58,623 bases of DNA, from positions 1 through 58,623 of the forward strand of contig JAPOPC010000017.1 in the NCBI GenBank assembly GCA_026713105.1, given 5' to 3'. Positions within the stretch are counted from its first letter, which is position 1; each line of letters starts with the position of its first letter. The stretch comes from Acidimicrobiaceae bacterium (GTDB lineage: Bacteria; Actinomycetota; Acidimicrobiia; Acidimicrobiales; Poriferisodalaceae). The notes under the pieces are model-generated. The model was not told the DNA's origin, made no database searches, and saw only the letters and a list, made by a program, of their open reading frames with translations. This document shows positions 43,337 through 53,379 of this stretch, piece by piece. The translations under genes and the position numbers were made by a program.

Positions 43337-44626
43337 CTACGCGGTCAGCAAGGTGGCGGGGATCACACCGATGCCGTCACGGCGACGGTAGGCCTCCGTG
43401 CCGGTGGTGATGACGGCTGCGTCGAGCAGGTCGTCTCCGAGCCGATCCGAGAGCCATGCCAAGTGCCGGACGTCACGGTCTCTTGCCGTTGCGGACAGCT
43501 TGACTTCGAGCGCCACGACTCGCCCGTCGCTCCGCTCAATGATCAGGTCGATCTCGTGCTCGCCGCCGTGAGTTCGAAGATGGGATGCGCGAGCCCGGTT
43601 CGCCTGCGCGTACACCCGCACCGATAGAGCTACCAGCGACTCGAACATCGCGCCGAGCAGGGAACCATCGCGGGGCATCGGATAATCGGTTGTGCGTCCC
43701 TCGAGCAGCGCTGTGTCATCGAGGCCGAGGCAGCGAAGCGCGAGGGCGGGGTCCGCCAGATGGTGTTTGGGAGCCGCGGCGAGGCGGCGCAGCCGATTTC
43801 GGGTCGGCAGCCACGCCGGCAGTGATTCGATCAGCCAGAGATGCTCGACCGCTCGTTGGTAGGCGGCTGCTGTCGGCTGCGACGGCGGCTCTGCCGACCC
43901 GGCGGTTGCTGCCTTGCGGACGACCGTGAGTGACGCCGCAGTCGCCGTGGCGGCGGCGTAGGCCGTCAGCCAGCGTCGCAGCGCTTGCCGGTCGCGGATG
44001 CCTGAGCCAGATTCGCCGAGGTCGTAGTCGACGGCCCGGTCAAGGTAACCGTCGAGCAAATCGGTGCGCAGCACCCGGTCGAGTGGTCGGATTCCGGGGA
44101 AACCGGAACGCGCGATCTCGTGCGCGTAGTCGGCCAATGTCGCCGCTGATCCGCCCTCGAGCGGAGGCCGACGGCCTGACAGCAGATCGCTCAGGCTCAC
44201 TGTCGGTGCCGCCAGCCCGCGCTCGGCCAGCGCCAGCGGATGCATCCGTAGCGTCACGATGCGCCCAGCGCCCGAGTGGGTCGGCCGTTCGCGCGGTGTC
44301 GCCGAGCCGGTCAGCAAGAAGCTCGACCGCTTCGTGCGGTCGTCGACGTGGCGCCGGACCAAGTCCCATGACGCCGGGTAGCGCTGCCACTCGTCGATGA
44401 GCACAGGGGGTTCGCCCTTTGTCAGGCGCGACGGGTCCCCGAACACGAGTTCCAACTGCTCCTCGTCGTCGAGGCGATGAACTGTGCGTGCGCGACGCAG
44501 TGCCGTCTCGGTCTTGCCCACTGCGCGCGGCCCCTCCAGTGCGATTGCGGGCAGGCCTGCCAGCATCTCGTCGAGCCGCCGGTCGACGATGCGCGGAATG
44601 TACCCAGCTTCATCAGCGCCGTTCAT
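43337..44626 (-). CDS. AAA_14/DUF4143 ATPase
   Basis: A 429-aa ATPase of the AAA_14-DUF4143 family. Walker A is GPRAVGKT and Walker B VLIDEWQRYP; the sensor segment LLTGSATPR follows. The C-terminal DUF4143 domain ends in a nuclease-like motif (HEIDLIIERSDGRVVALEVK, with Asp, Glu and Lys in PD-(D/E)xK order). Cellular role of this common family is not known. The ATG at 44626 is chosen over 44635 as the first with a polar start. It is just outside the island's right repeat and faces away from acs. Confidence 0.8.
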   Translation of the reverse strand: MNGADEAGYIPRIVDRRLDEMLAGLPAIALEGPRAVGKTETALRRARTVHRLDDEEQLELVFGDPSRLTKGEPPVLIDEWQRYPASWDLVRRHVDDRTKRSSFLLTGSATPRERPTHSGAGRIVTLRMHPLALAERGLAAPTVSLSDLLSGRRPPLEGGSAATLADYAHEIARSGFPGIRPLDRVLRTDLLDGYLDRAVDYDLGESGSGIRDRQALRRWLTAYAAATATAASLTVVRKAATAGSAEPPSQPTAAAYQRAVEHLWLIESLPAWLPTRNRLRRLAAAPKHHLADPALALRCLGLDDTALLEGRTTDYPMPRDGSLLGAMFESLVALSVRVYAQANRARASHLRTHGGEHEIDLIIERSDGRVVALEVKLSATARDRDVRHLAWLSDRLGDDLLDAAVITTGTEAYRRRDGIGVIPATLLTA

Positions 44627-44863
44627 GAAGAGCAAGTTTATGATTTCGACGGCCTGTAGTTGCTCATTTCGACGCCTCGAACTTCACATTCTCGACACCT
44701 CGGGCCTGTCGTACGCTTCCGTTGCCTTCATCATCCTCTTGGCAGCAATCATCTGGCGGGTGGCAACTACTCTGCGAATCTGGCTGAGCAGGCTCGGGTC
44801 CCGCAAGCGATGCCGACCCGATCTGCACACGGACACCACCAGCACGACGAGACAGGGGCACCG

Positions 44864-46882
44864 ATGGCGACAACATCTGGGACGGGCGCATCCACCGAGG
44901 CGACGATCGAGGACTACTACGTCGAGGACCGAGTGTTCGAGCCCGCCGAGGAATTCCGCTCCGTGGCGCTCACCGCAGACAGGTCGCTGTATGAGGAAGC
45001 AGCCGCCGACCGGCTCGCGTTCTGGGCCCGCCAGGCGCGTGAGCACGTGAGCTGGTTCACCGACTTCCACACGGTGCTCGAGTGGGACCTGCCCTTCGCC
45101 AAGTGGTTCTTGGGCGGCACTCTGAACGTGTCGTACAACTGCCTCGACCGCCATGTCGAGGCCGGCCTCGGTGACAAGGTGGCCTACTGGTGGGAAGGAG
45201 AGCCAGGCGACACCCGCACCATCACCTACGCCGAACTGCTCGACGAGGTGTGCAAGTTCGCCAACGTGCTGAAGGGCCTGGGCGTGGAGCGGGGCGACCG
45301 GGTCTGCATCTACATGCCGATGATCCCCGAGCTGCCGGTGGCGATGCTGGCATGTGCCCGCATCGGCGCCGCCCACTCAGTGGTGTTTGGCGGGTTCTCC
45401 GCTGACTCGCTGTCGGATCGCATCGACGATGCGTCGGCGAAGCTGCTCATCACCGCCGACGGCGGCTACCGGCGCGGCGATCCCTTCGGGCTGAAGGACA
45501 CCGCCGACGCCTCGGTGGCGGCAACGTCGACCATCGAGAACGTGGTGGTCGTGCGGCGCACCGGCCAGGACGTGTCGTGGAACGACAGCGTCGACCACTG
45601 GTACCACGACCTGATGGACGGGGCCTCCGCCGACTGCCCGCCCGAGCACATGGATTCGGAGGATTTGCTGTACCTGCTGTACACCTCGGGCACGACGGCC
45701 AAGCCCAAGGGCATCATGCACACCACCGGGGGCTATCTCACCCAGGTGGCGTTCACGCATCGCTACGTGTTCGACCTGAAGCCTGACGTCGACGTCTTCT
45801 GGTGCGCAGCCGACATCGGCTGGGTGACCGGCCACAGCTACATCGTGTACGGACCGCTGGCGAACGGAGCGTCGTCGGTCATATACGAGGGCACGCCGGA
45901 CACCCCGCGCCCGGAGTTCCGCGACGGCGACCGGGCATCGTGGCCCAAGGATCGGCTGTGGGACATCATCGGGCGCTACGGCGTCACGCAGCTGTACACC
46001 GCGCCCACCGCCATCCGTACGTTCATGAAGTGGGGCGCGTCCGAGGTGGAGCGGCACGACCTGTCCAGCCTGCGCGTGCTGGGCACCGTCGGCGAGCCCA
46101 TCAACCCCGAAGCCTGGATGTGGTACCACACCCACATCGGCGGCGGTACCTGCCCGATCGTCGACACCTGGTGGCAAACCGAGACCGGCGGTCACATGAT
46201 CACGCCGCTGCCAGGGGTCACGACGACCAAGCCAGGCTCGGCAACCCACGCGCTGCCGGGCATCTCGGTGGAGCTGGTGGACGACGCCGGCAACCAGGTC
46301 GAACGCGGCGGCGGCTACCTGACCATCACCGAACCGTGGCCATCGATGCTGCGCGGCATCTGGGGCGACCCCGAGCGCTACCGGGAGACCTACTGGAGCA
46401 CCTACGAAGGTCGCTATTTCGCCGGGGACGGTGCCAAGCTCGACGACGACGGCTACCTGTGGCTGCTCGGCCGTGTCGACGACGTCATGAACGTGTCCGG
46501 CCACCGCATCTCGACGACCGAGGTCGAGTCGGCGCTGGTTGACCACCCTTCCGTTGCGGAAGCAGCAGTGGTGGGCGCGACCGATGACACGACTGGCCAG
46601 GCAATCGTCGGCTACGTGATCTTGCGAGGCGGCCACGACGCCACCGACGACCTGCGCGAGGAAGTGCGTCAGCACGTCTCCACCAAGCTGGGTGCGATCG
46701 CACGGCCGAGGGCCGTGGTGCTGGTGCCGGACCTTCCCAAGCCCCGCTCGGGCAAGATCATGCGCCGCTTGCTGCGCGACGTCGCCGAAGGCCGCCAGCT
46801 CGGCGACACCACCACCCTCGCCGACGCCGGCGTGGTGGACGAGATCCGCACACGCGCGGCCGAAGCCCCGAGCGAGGACTGA
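44864..46882 (+). CDS. acs: Acetyl-CoA synthetase (AMP-forming)
   Basis: Activates acetate (or a related short acid) to acyl-CoA through an acyl-adenylate; 672 aa, the normal length. The ACS N-terminal domain is at 20-110, the ATP loop [12 protein letters not shown] starts at 273, the WWQTETGG motif follows, and the catalytic, acetylation-regulated lysine is Lys631 in [12 protein letters not shown]. The ATG at 44864 gives a family-like start; the frame extends 200 bp upstream but without conserved residues. It stands alone; promoter elements in 44627-44863 could not be placed with confidence. Confidence 0.93.
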   Translation: MATTSGTGASTEATIEDYYVEDRVFEPAEEFRSVALTADRSLYEEAAADRLAFWARQAREHVSWFTDFHTVLEWDLPFAKWFLGGTLNVSYNCLDRHVEAGLGDKVAYWWEGEPGDTRTITYAELLDEVCKFANVLKGLGVERGDRVCIYMPMIPELPVAMLACARIGAAHSVVFGGFSADSLSDRIDDASAKLLITADGGYRRGDPFGLKDTADASVAATSTIENVVVVRRTGQDVSWNDSVDHWYHDLMDGASADCPPEHMDSEDLLYLLYTSGTTAKPKGIMHTTGGYLTQVAFTHRYVFDLKPDVDVFWCAADIGWVTGHSYIVYGPLANGASSVIYEGTPDTPRPEFRDGDRASWPKDRLWDIIGRYGVTQLYTAPTAIRTFMKWGASEVERHDLSSLRVLGTVGEPINPEAWMWYHTHIGGGTCPIVDTWWQTETGGHMITPLPGVTTTKPGSATHALPGISVELVDDAGNQVERGGGYLTITEPWPSMLRGIWGDPERYRETYWSTYEGRYFAGDGAKLDDDGYLWLLGRVDDVMNVSGHRISTTEVESALVDHPSVAEAAVVGATDDTTGQAIVGYVILRGGHDATDDLREEVRQHVSTKLGAIARPRAVVLVPDLPKPRSGKIMRRLLRDVAEGRQLGDTTTLADAGVVDEIRTRAAEAPSED

Positions 46883-46991
46883 GCTACGACGTCTCGCATC
46901 CCCAGATTCCAGGTCGCCGACGTGCGTCGCGACGCTCGCTCGCCCGGTCGACGCTGTGCGTTCGCGGTAGCGGGCATCCGGTGAGCCTGCC

Positions 46992-47492
46992 GTGACCGAT
47001 CAGGACGCCTGGCCTTCGTACTGGTGGTGGCGGGCCGAGCCTGTGCCGCCCGGCGATTGCGTGATTGTCGACATCGACGGGGTGCTCGCCGATGCCGCCC
47101 ACCGCCAGCATCACCTCGACGGCCCGTGGCGCGACTGGGATTCCTTCTTCGCTGACGTCGGTGACGACGACGTGCTCGACGAGGTGGCCGAGTTGTTGGT
47201 GCTGCTGGCCCCAGAGCTGGTGGTGGTGGCGCTCACATCGCGCCCGACGTGGGTGTCCGACGCCACCCTCACCTGGCTGGTGCAGCACAAGGTCCGCTGG
47301 GACCTGCTCATCATGCGACCGATGGGCGACTTCCGGCCCTCGCCGATGTTCAAGGGCGAGCAGACCGAGGCGCTGGCTGAGCAGGGCTACCTCCCACGCC
47401 TCGCCATCGACGACGACATGCGCAACGTCCGCATGTACCGAGACCTCGACCTGCCGACCCTCTACATCGACAGCGGTTACCACCCCCACTGA
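46992..47492 (+). CDS. HAD-fold phosphatase
   Basis: A 166-aa HAD phosphatase. Motif I VDIDGVLADAAHR has both Asp residues; motif II is LTSRP; the motif IV acidic segment is AIDDDMRNV. The compact size and the DGVLAD...H pattern resemble polynucleotide 3'-phosphatase or 5'-nucleotidase-type domains. Substrate unknown. Starts with GTG at 46992, 109 nt after acs. Confidence 0.7.
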   Translation: MTDQDAWPSYWWWRAEPVPPGDCVIVDIDGVLADAAHRQHHLDGPWRDWDSFFADVGDDDVLDEVAELLVLLAPELVVVALTSRPTWVSDATLTWLVQHKVRWDLLIMRPMGDFRPSPMFKGEQTEALAEQGYLPRLAIDDDMRNVRMYRDLDLPTLYIDSGYHPH

Positions 47493-47515
47493 CCCTGGCG
47501 CCTGCGGAAAATGCC

Positions 47516-47544
47516 TTGCAGTCGCCGAGTTGGGGCGCGATACC
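47516..47544 (+). promoter_or_regulatory. Promoter of the ATPase/TOPRIM pair
   Basis: TTGCAG and GATACC separated by 17 nt, about 30 nt before the ATG at 47576. Confidence 0.35.
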
Positions 47545-47575
47545 CTGCCGCTACGGGCGGCCTTGGCGGTACGAG

Positions 47576-48751
47576 ATGCCTGACGGATCCACACCTAACA
47601 GCATGCACCTGCCGTCGTTGTCGATCCGAGGCTTTCGCGGCATCAATCGGCTGGACGTCGAACGCCTCGGCCGTGTCACGCTGCTGGCAGGCCGCAACGG
47701 TGTCGGCAAGACCACGGTCCTCGAAGCAGTCGAGTTGCTGGCGGCGCGCGGCGACCCGCCCGTGCTGGCCGACATCGTGCTGCGCCACGAGGAACATCGT
47801 CTGTTCACTGACAGTCACGGCGAGGCGCGAGAACTCCCCGAGTACGAGTCGCTCTTCTACGGTCGTGAGCCCAAACTCGGCACTGAGTTCACTGTCGCGC
47901 AATGCCAGGACGGCGCGCTGCTGGGTGTCGAGTACGTGCTGCCATTCCGGCCTCGAGAATGGAGGGCATTCACCGCGCCCGACGGCACTCCATTCCAGCC
48001 CGGTGCGTTTCTTCCGGTCGGTCCCGAACTCAAGATCTCCTTCGATGGGAGAACGCGCCGCCAGCCGCTGTTCGGAGGTGTGGTAGGCGAGAGTCCGATC
48101 GTGCGGGAGCGACCGTGGCCGATGACCAGCTTCGCCGACGCGCCAGCCGGATGCGATCAAGCGGACTGGCCCGATCCACTGCGCTGCAGCCGCCTTGGTC
48201 CCGACGTACCCGACAGTTCGACGCTCGCAGACCAGTGGGATGACGTTGCGCTGACTCCCGGTGAAGCGCAAGCCAGCTCGGCATTGCAGTTGGCAACTGG
48301 CACCGATGTGGAAGGTGTCGCGGCCGTCGGCAGGCGAGACCAATCGCGCCAACGTCGTATCATGATCAAGCCGGATCGTGCTGATCGGGTGCCCCTGCGC
48401 AGCATGGGCGACGGTGCGGTTCGGATCTTCGGGATGTCGACGTCCTTTGTTGGCGCCGCCGACGGTTTCCTCCTGATCGACGAGGCCGAGAATGGCATCC
48501 ATCACACACTGCAGCGCGAGTACTGGGAGATGGTGCTGTGCGCGGCCCGCGAGTACAACGTGCAAGTTCTGGCAACCACCCACAGTTGGGATTGTGTTGC
48601 GGGCTTCGCCCAGGCTGCCTACGACGACGAAGAATCTGAGGGCTTGGCCGTTCGGCTCGAAACGGACGACGAGGAGGGCGGTGTCCGCGCCATCGAATAT
48701 TCGGAGCGCACGCTCAAGGTTGCTGCCGAGCAAGGCATCGAAGTCCGCTAG
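47576..48751 (+). CDS. OLD/SMC-like AAA ATPase
   Basis: A 391-aa ABC-type ATPase of the AAA_15/AAA_21 group. Walker A GRNGVGKTT is at 39-47 after the typical SIRGFRG strand; Walker B LLIDEAENGIHH has Asp302 and Glu303, followed by the LATTHSWD switch histidine. It lacks a fused TOPRIM domain, but the next gene, 8 nt downstream, encodes one, so the pair equals a split OLD-type nuclease. The start at 47576 is a best guess; 47603 is the alternative. Confidence 0.75.
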   Translation: MPDGSTPNSMHLPSLSIRGFRGINRLDVERLGRVTLLAGRNGVGKTTVLEAVELLAARGDPPVLADIVLRHEEHRLFTDSHGEARELPEYESLFYGREPKLGTEFTVAQCQDGALLGVEYVLPFRPREWRAFTAPDGTPFQPGAFLPVGPELKISFDGRTRRQPLFGGVVGESPIVRERPWPMTSFADAPAGCDQADWPDPLRCSRLGPDVPDSSTLADQWDDVALTPGEAQASSALQLATGTDVEGVAAVGRRDQSRQRRIMIKPDRADRVPLRSMGDGAVRIFGMSTSFVGAADGFLLIDEAENGIHHTLQREYWEMVLCAAREYNVQVLATTHSWDCVAGFAQAAYDDEESEGLAVRLETDDEEGGVRAIEYSERTLKVAAEQGIEVR

Positions 48752-48759
48752 CGGCAACC

Positions 48760-49380
48760 ATGGCTCGACAGCGCTCTACCGCTCCGCGTCTGCTCTTGGT
48801 CGAGGGCAAGGATGATGAGCACGTCGTCAAGCATCTCTACACAGAAGCTGTCGGACCGATCGACTTCGAGATCGAGCGGATGGGTGGTGTCGACCAAGTA
48901 GGAGAAGAGATCGACGCCCACACGAAAGTCCCCGACCGAACTGCTTTGGCTGTCGTGGTTGACGCTAACTCCGATATGGGTTCCCGCTGGCAGAGCATCC
49001 GAGGTGGTTTGGCGCGAGCTGGCATCGACACACCTCCCGAGCTGCCGCTGGGCGGTGCCCTCATCGAACAGACTCGCGGCGGACAACCCACCGTTGGCGT
49101 TTGGCTGATGCCGGACAACGAGAACGGTGGCGAGATCGAGGACTTTGTAGCAGGCCTGATATCTGGCGACGATGTCGTCTGGCCGCTCGCGTGCGACTAC
49201 ATCGACCGCATTCCCGACGAAGAACGACCACGGAAGCTGTCGAAAGCGCGAGTACACGCTTGGTTGGCTGCACGGGCCGAGGGTGCCCCGATGGGGGGCG
49301 CGATCGGTCAAGGCAAGTTTGACCTTGAGTGTGACGCCGCGCACAGGTTCTCCGTGTGGTTACGTGGCGTCTTTAGCTGA
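48760..49380 (+). CDS. DUF3226 TOPRIM-fold protein
   Basis: A 206-aa protein with the TOPRIM motif LLLVEGKDDEHVVKHL (catalytic Glu15) and a DxD-like acidic strand (AVVVDANSD). DUF3226 is a TOPRIM family often next to ATPases. With the upstream ATPase it resembles ATPase-TOPRIM anti-phage modules such as PARIS (AriA-AriB), Gabija and OLD, in which the TOPRIM part is the nuclease. The exact family of this pair is not established from sequence alone. Confidence 0.7.
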   Translation: MARQRSTAPRLLLVEGKDDEHVVKHLYTEAVGPIDFEIERMGGVDQVGEEIDAHTKVPDRTALAVVVDANSDMGSRWQSIRGGLARAGIDTPPELPLGGALIEQTRGGQPTVGVWLMPDNENGGEIEDFVAGLISGDDVVWPLACDYIDRIPDEERPRKLSKARVHAWLAARAEGAPMGGAIGQGKFDLECDAAHRFSVWLRGVFS

Positions 49381-49428
49381 CCAATCGAGTTCGGCATTCG
49401 GCACTTGGCGAGGCATACCTGCTGCCAG

Positions 49429-50124
49429 TCAATCGGACGAGCCGACGGGAGCCGATGCGACCGGTTTGTCGGCAAACGACGAGCGCAGCCGCGTGATCGT
49501 GGCACCGGCGCCGCATCCTGCGATGGCCACAACGCTCATCGCAACGATGCGGACCCCCGGGCGTTCAGGCCATGTCAGCAACGCCGTGAGCGCCGCAATG
49601 ATTGCCCCGAAGCTCAGAACGAGCGTCGTGCCGATGCCTGCCTTCGATGTCCACCATTCGCCGAGTGTGAGGCCCTGCCGAGTTCGGGCTGCGGCACCGA
49701 CGATCTCAAGCCGTGCGCCCATCACGACGCCACTCACGGTGATGACTGCGACGGCGATGACGATCCGGCCGACATCGCTTGGGGAATACGTGACGGAGAT
49801 GGTCAGGTAATTGAAGATTGAGAGACACACGCACATCGTGACCCAATAGCCGGCCGACAATCCCCGTGAGCGCCGTGCCTCGCGCCGTGAGAGGCCCGTG
49901 TCTCGCGCGTTCCGGGTCCACTGTCTGATCTTGCGCCAGCCTGCGATGCAGACGACGAAGATTGCTCCCAATCCCAAGAGGCGCAGCGTCGTCGCGGAGC
50001 CCGACGAGCCTGCGTCCTCGAGGAGCCAGCTGCCGAGCACCATGGCGGAGCCGACCCACGACACGCCGATGAGGATCCGTCGCTGCAGGTTGGACCGGTC
50101 ACCGTCGGGTGGAACTGGCACCAT
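49429..50124 (-). CDS. Hypothetical membrane protein, 231 aa
   Basis: Five to six hydrophobic segments (LIGVSWVGSAMVLGSWLL, LGLGAIFVVCIAG, IVIAVAVITVSGVVMG and others), short basic loop RKIRQWTRNARDTGLSRREA. No family recognised. The start at 50124 is chosen because longer frames overlap the divergent epimerase gene, whose ATG is at 50131; the promoters must then lie within the opposing genes. Confidence 0.55.
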   Translation of the reverse strand: MVPVPPDGDRSNLQRRILIGVSWVGSAMVLGSWLLEDAGSSGSATTLRLLGLGAIFVVCIAGWRKIRQWTRNARDTGLSRREARRSRGLSAGYWVTMCVCLSIFNYLTISVTYSPSDVGRIVIAVAVITVSGVVMGARLEIVGAAARTRQGLTLGEWWTSKAGIGTTLVLSFGAIIAALTALLTWPERPGVRIVAMSVVAIAGCGAGATITRLRSSFADKPVASAPVGSSD

Positions 50125-50130
50125 GAGCGG

Positions 50131-51234
50131 ATGGTAGCTACAGCATTGGTGATCGGCGGCACGGGGCCGACGGGACCCGGTGTGGTGAATGGGCTGGTCG
50201 AACGGGGCTACGACGTATCGATCCTGCACACGGGCCGCCACGAGGTGGACACGATTCCCGACAGCGTCCCCCACATCCACACCAACCCGTTCGGGATCGC
50301 CGAGGTCGAAGAGGCGCTCGGGGCAGCCACCTTCGACGTCGTGTACGCCATGTACGGTCGGCTGCGCGATCTCGCGCCGTACTTCGTGGGTTGCTGCGGC
50401 CAGTTCATCGCCGTCGGCGGAATCCCCGTGTACAAGGGCTATGCCCGACCGGCCCAGAACTGGCCGCGCGGCCTGCTGACCCCGCTGCGGGAATCATCTG
50501 ATCGGGCCGAGGGCGACGCCAACGACAAGGTGGCCAAGATCGTCGCCACCGAAGACGTGCTCTTCGAGCACCACCCGGGCGGCACTATCTTCCGCTACCC
50601 GCTCATCTACGGGCCCGGCCAGATCAACCCTCGCGAATGGCTGATCGTGCGACGCATCATCGACGGCCGACGCCGGATCATCGTGGCCGACGGCGGCCTC
50701 ACGCTGCGCACCGCCGCCTACGGCCCCAACGCCGGACACGCCCTGACGCTTGCTGTCGACCATCCTGACGCAGCGGCCGGCAAGGCCTACAACATCAGCG
50801 ACGAGCACACGCTGACAGCCCGCCAGACCATCGAGGTCATCGCAGCAGCGCTCGACGTCGAGATCGACATCGTGAACCTGCCCGGCGACCTCGCCACACC
50901 CGCCCGCCCGTTCCTGGGGGAGGAAGAGTCGCTACACCGGTCGATGTCGCCTGACCTGATGATCAACGAACTCGGCTACCGCGACAAGGTCGACACCGTC
51001 GAGGCCGTCGGTCTCACCGCCCGCTATCTGCACGAGAATCCCGTCCGGCGTGGCAGCACGATGGAGCGGCGGATGCAGGATCCCTTCGACTACGAAGCCG
51101 AAGACGCCATCATCGACGCATACCGGTCCTCGATCGGCCGCGCAGCGGAGCTGGCTGCCGCCCACGACCCTGACTTCCGCGGCCGCTACAGCCCCGGCTC
51201 GGACGACTGGCGCCTGGTCGACGCCAAGAACTGA
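50131..51234 (+). CDS. NAD(P)-dependent epimerase/dehydratase
   Basis: Extended short-chain dehydrogenase of 367 aa. The Rossmann motif GGTGPTGPG is at 9-17. The C-terminal half (SPDLMINELGYRDK) follows the pattern of nucleotide-sugar epimerases. The classical YxxxK catalytic pair is not obvious (a lysine-containing stretch ANDKVAKIVATED is in the corresponding region), so the chemistry is uncertain. Confidence 0.75.
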   Translation: MVATALVIGGTGPTGPGVVNGLVERGYDVSILHTGRHEVDTIPDSVPHIHTNPFGIAEVEEALGAATFDVVYAMYGRLRDLAPYFVGCCGQFIAVGGIPVYKGYARPAQNWPRGLLTPLRESSDRAEGDANDKVAKIVATEDVLFEHHPGGTIFRYPLIYGPGQINPREWLIVRRIIDGRRRIIVADGGLTLRTAAYGPNAGHALTLAVDHPDAAAGKAYNISDEHTLTARQTIEVIAAALDVEIDIVNLPGDLATPARPFLGEEESLHRSMSPDLMINELGYRDKVDTVEAVGLTARYLHENPVRRGSTMERRMQDPFDYEAEDAIIDAYRSSIGRAAELAAAHDPDFRGRYSPGSDDWRLVDAKN

Positions 51235-51403
51235 GCACGCAGCGCTCACATGCAACCTCAGGCGCAGTCGTGACCTTGCCGGTTCCGTTCCGTCGCCGTC
51301 GTATTGACCTGCCCCGCGCCTGAGCAGCGGATCGCCCTCATTAGCCTGAGTCGCGACCGCACAGCGTCTGAAACGCGACGTCGGAAACGAGGTACCACAC
51401 AAC

Positions 51404-52249
51404 GTGCGCAACACGCTCAAGACGACATTTCTGCTGGCGCTGCTGGCCGGCTTGATCTTGTGGATCGGCAGCTTCTGGGGCCAGAGCGGTCTCACCATTG
51501 CCGTGGTCATCGCCTTGGTGATGGTGGGCGGCAGCTACTGGTTCAGCGACAAGCTGGCGATTCGCTCGGCGCGTGCCCAAGAGGTGCAGCCCCACCAGTT
51601 GCCCGACTACTGGCGGATCATGCAGGAATTGACCACGCTGTCGGGCTTGCCGATGCCACGGCTATATGTCTCACCCGACCCGCAGCCCAACGCCTTCGCA
51701 ACGGGCCGTAACCCGCGCAATGCCGCGGTGTGCGTCACCGAGGGGCTGATCCGTCATTTGAGCTGGTACGAGATACGCGGCGTGCTGGCGCATGAGATGG
51801 CGCACATCCGCAACCGTGACATTTTGATCGGCTCGGTGGCAGCGGCGGTGGCCACTGCCATCACGTTCGCTGCCTACATCGCGCAGTGGGCGATGATCTT
51901 CGGCGGCGGCGGGCGTGACGACGACCGCAACCCGATCGGCGAGCTGCTGCTGATCTTCTTGGCACCGGTAGCTGCGACGCTGTTGCAGATGGCCATCAGC
52001 CGAAGCCGCGAGTACCAAGCCGACCGCACCGCAGCCCGCATGATCGGCGACGGCGAGCCGCTCGCTCAAGCGCTGGCCAAGCTGGACGCAGGTTCCAAGA
52101 CCATTCCCAGCCTGGCCGATGCCAATCAGGCCCAGATGTACATCGCCAACCCGCTGGCCAGCCGGCGGATGGGCTTCAAGGGGATGTTCACCACACACCC
52201 GCCGATGGAAGAGCGCATCCGCCGCCTGCGTGACGGCTCCTGGCAGTAG
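51404..52249 (+). CDS. htpX: HtpX-like M48 metalloprotease
   Basis: Membrane-bound zinc protease of 281 aa that degrades damaged membrane proteins in the family's known members. Two N-terminal helices (about 7-23 and 29-46), the zinc motif HEMAH at 130-134, further helices after it, and the third ligand Glu in SREYQAD. The GTG start at 51404 is used; 51235-51403 upstream shows no clear promoter. Confidence 0.9.
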   Translation: MRNTLKTTFLLALLAGLILWIGSFWGQSGLTIAVVIALVMVGGSYWFSDKLAIRSARAQEVQPHQLPDYWRIMQELTTLSGLPMPRLYVSPDPQPNAFATGRNPRNAAVCVTEGLIRHLSWYEIRGVLAHEMAHIRNRDILIGSVAAAVATAITFAAYIAQWAMIFGGGGRDDDRNPIGELLLIFLAPVAATLLQMAISRSREYQADRTAARMIGDGEPLAQALAKLDAGSKTIPSLADANQAQMYIANPLASRRMGFKGMFTTHPPMEERIRRLRDGSWQ

Positions 52250-52266
52250 ACACCCGTCACGACGTC

Positions 52267-52321
52267 CGATGTCTAGCCGAGGCCGAGGAACGCAGACCCA
52301 CGGCTCGGCGGCCCGACATCG
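52267..52321 (+). other. Possible hairpin between htpX and the hydroxylase gene
   Basis: CGATGTC (52267-52273) pairs with GACATCG (52315-52321), and CCGAG with CTCGG inside, around a large loop. Could act as attenuator or weak terminator; no T-run follows. Low certainty. Confidence 0.25.
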
Positions 52322-52332
52322 TCGGCATTGAC

Positions 52333-53010
52333 ATGACCTACGAAGTTGTCGGGGGCCTCATTGTGGTGTTTTCGGCCATCGGCGTGCTGGGCGCGGCGGC
52401 AGTCTGGGCCTTCAATTCGCGACGGTTCAGCAAGTACCGCGTCGCGACGCCCGCACCCATCCGCGTCACGACGGGCCAGAGGCACATGAACATCGCGCTC
52501 AACATGGCCCTGTCCCTGGCGTGCTACGCCGTCGCGATCAGCGTGGCACCGAGATGGCTGTACGGCGCCGAGTCGGCCGGTATCGCCGTGTTTGCCGTTC
52601 AGGTGCTCGGGGCGTTACTGATCTACGACGTTCTGTACTACGTGATGCATCGGACGCTGCATCGGCCGAAGCTGATGCGCCTGATTCACGGTGTGCACCA
52701 CCGTGTGCGGTACCCGACGGCGCGAGACAGCCTGTATCTGCATCCCGTCGAGCTGGTGGCCGGCATCACGTTGCTGCTGGTGAGCGTGGCCGTCGTCGGC
52801 CCGGTCAGCACGTGGGCCTTCCTGACGATCGTGCTGATTCACGGACTGATCAACACGATCGTGCACACCAACCTGGTCTTCCCCCATCCGCTGTTGGCGC
52901 TGTGGAACCACTGGGTCATGCGCCATCACCGCCACCACGCAGGCCACCTCGACAGGAACTACGCGACGATTTTCCCGTTCTGGGATCGGCTGGCCGGAAC
53001 GCACGCCTGA
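52333..53010 (+). CDS. Fatty acid hydroxylase/sterol desaturase-family protein
   Basis: Membrane di-iron oxygenase of 225 aa. The three histidine boxes are HRTLH, HGVHH and HHRHH near the C-terminus; four or more hydrophobic segments surround them. Substrate may be a sterol, carotenoid or fatty acid. A collapsed 3-beta-HSD-like gene follows 12 nt downstream, which hints at steroid or isoprenoid chemistry. Confidence 0.85.
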   Translation: MTYEVVGGLIVVFSAIGVLGAAAVWAFNSRRFSKYRVATPAPIRVTTGQRHMNIALNMALSLACYAVAISVAPRWLYGAESAGIAVFAVQVLGALLIYDVLYYVMHRTLHRPKLMRLIHGVHHRVRYPTARDSLYLHPVELVAGITLLLVSVAVVGPVSTWAFLTIVLIHGLINTIVHTNLVFPHPLLALWNHWVMRHHRHHAGHLDRNYATIFPFWDRLAGTHA

Positions 53011-53022
53011 CGGCATGTTCAG

Positions 53023-53322
53023 ATGACGAGCGGCGACGCCGACCGGAGCGCAGCAACGGCCGAGCCTCGGCGACGAATCCTGGTGACCGGCGGATGTGGC
53101 TTCATCGGCCACGCCGTGGTGAACGAGCTGGCAGGCAACGGTCATGAGGTCATTGCGGCCGACATCGCAGAACCCGCGCAGGAAGCGGCAGTCGCTGCTG
53201 AACGACGCTTGACGTGCGGTTCGCCGTTGAACGGTCTGGCCTACTTCGTCACGAACGGCGAACCGCTGGCCGACGGTATGGAGCGGACGGTGGCGCATCT
53301 GGCGCAGCAGTCAGGCGCGTGA
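53023..53322 (+). pseudogene. Internally deleted NAD-dependent epimerase/3-beta-HSD-like gene
   Basis: A 99-codon frame that joins the N-terminal Rossmann start of an extended SDR (ILVTGGCGFIGHAVVNEL, about 19-36) to a short segment typical of the far C-terminal half of 3-beta-hydroxysteroid dehydrogenases (AYFVTNGEPL). The catalytic YxxxK part is missing, so about two thirds of a normal gene appears to be deleted in frame. Either a pseudogene or a small NAD-binding remnant protein. Confidence 0.55.
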
Positions 53323-53379
53323 CGGACCGCCCGGGCCACGGCTTCGCCTATCGGCTCAGTCTCTGAGCGTCAGGTGAAG

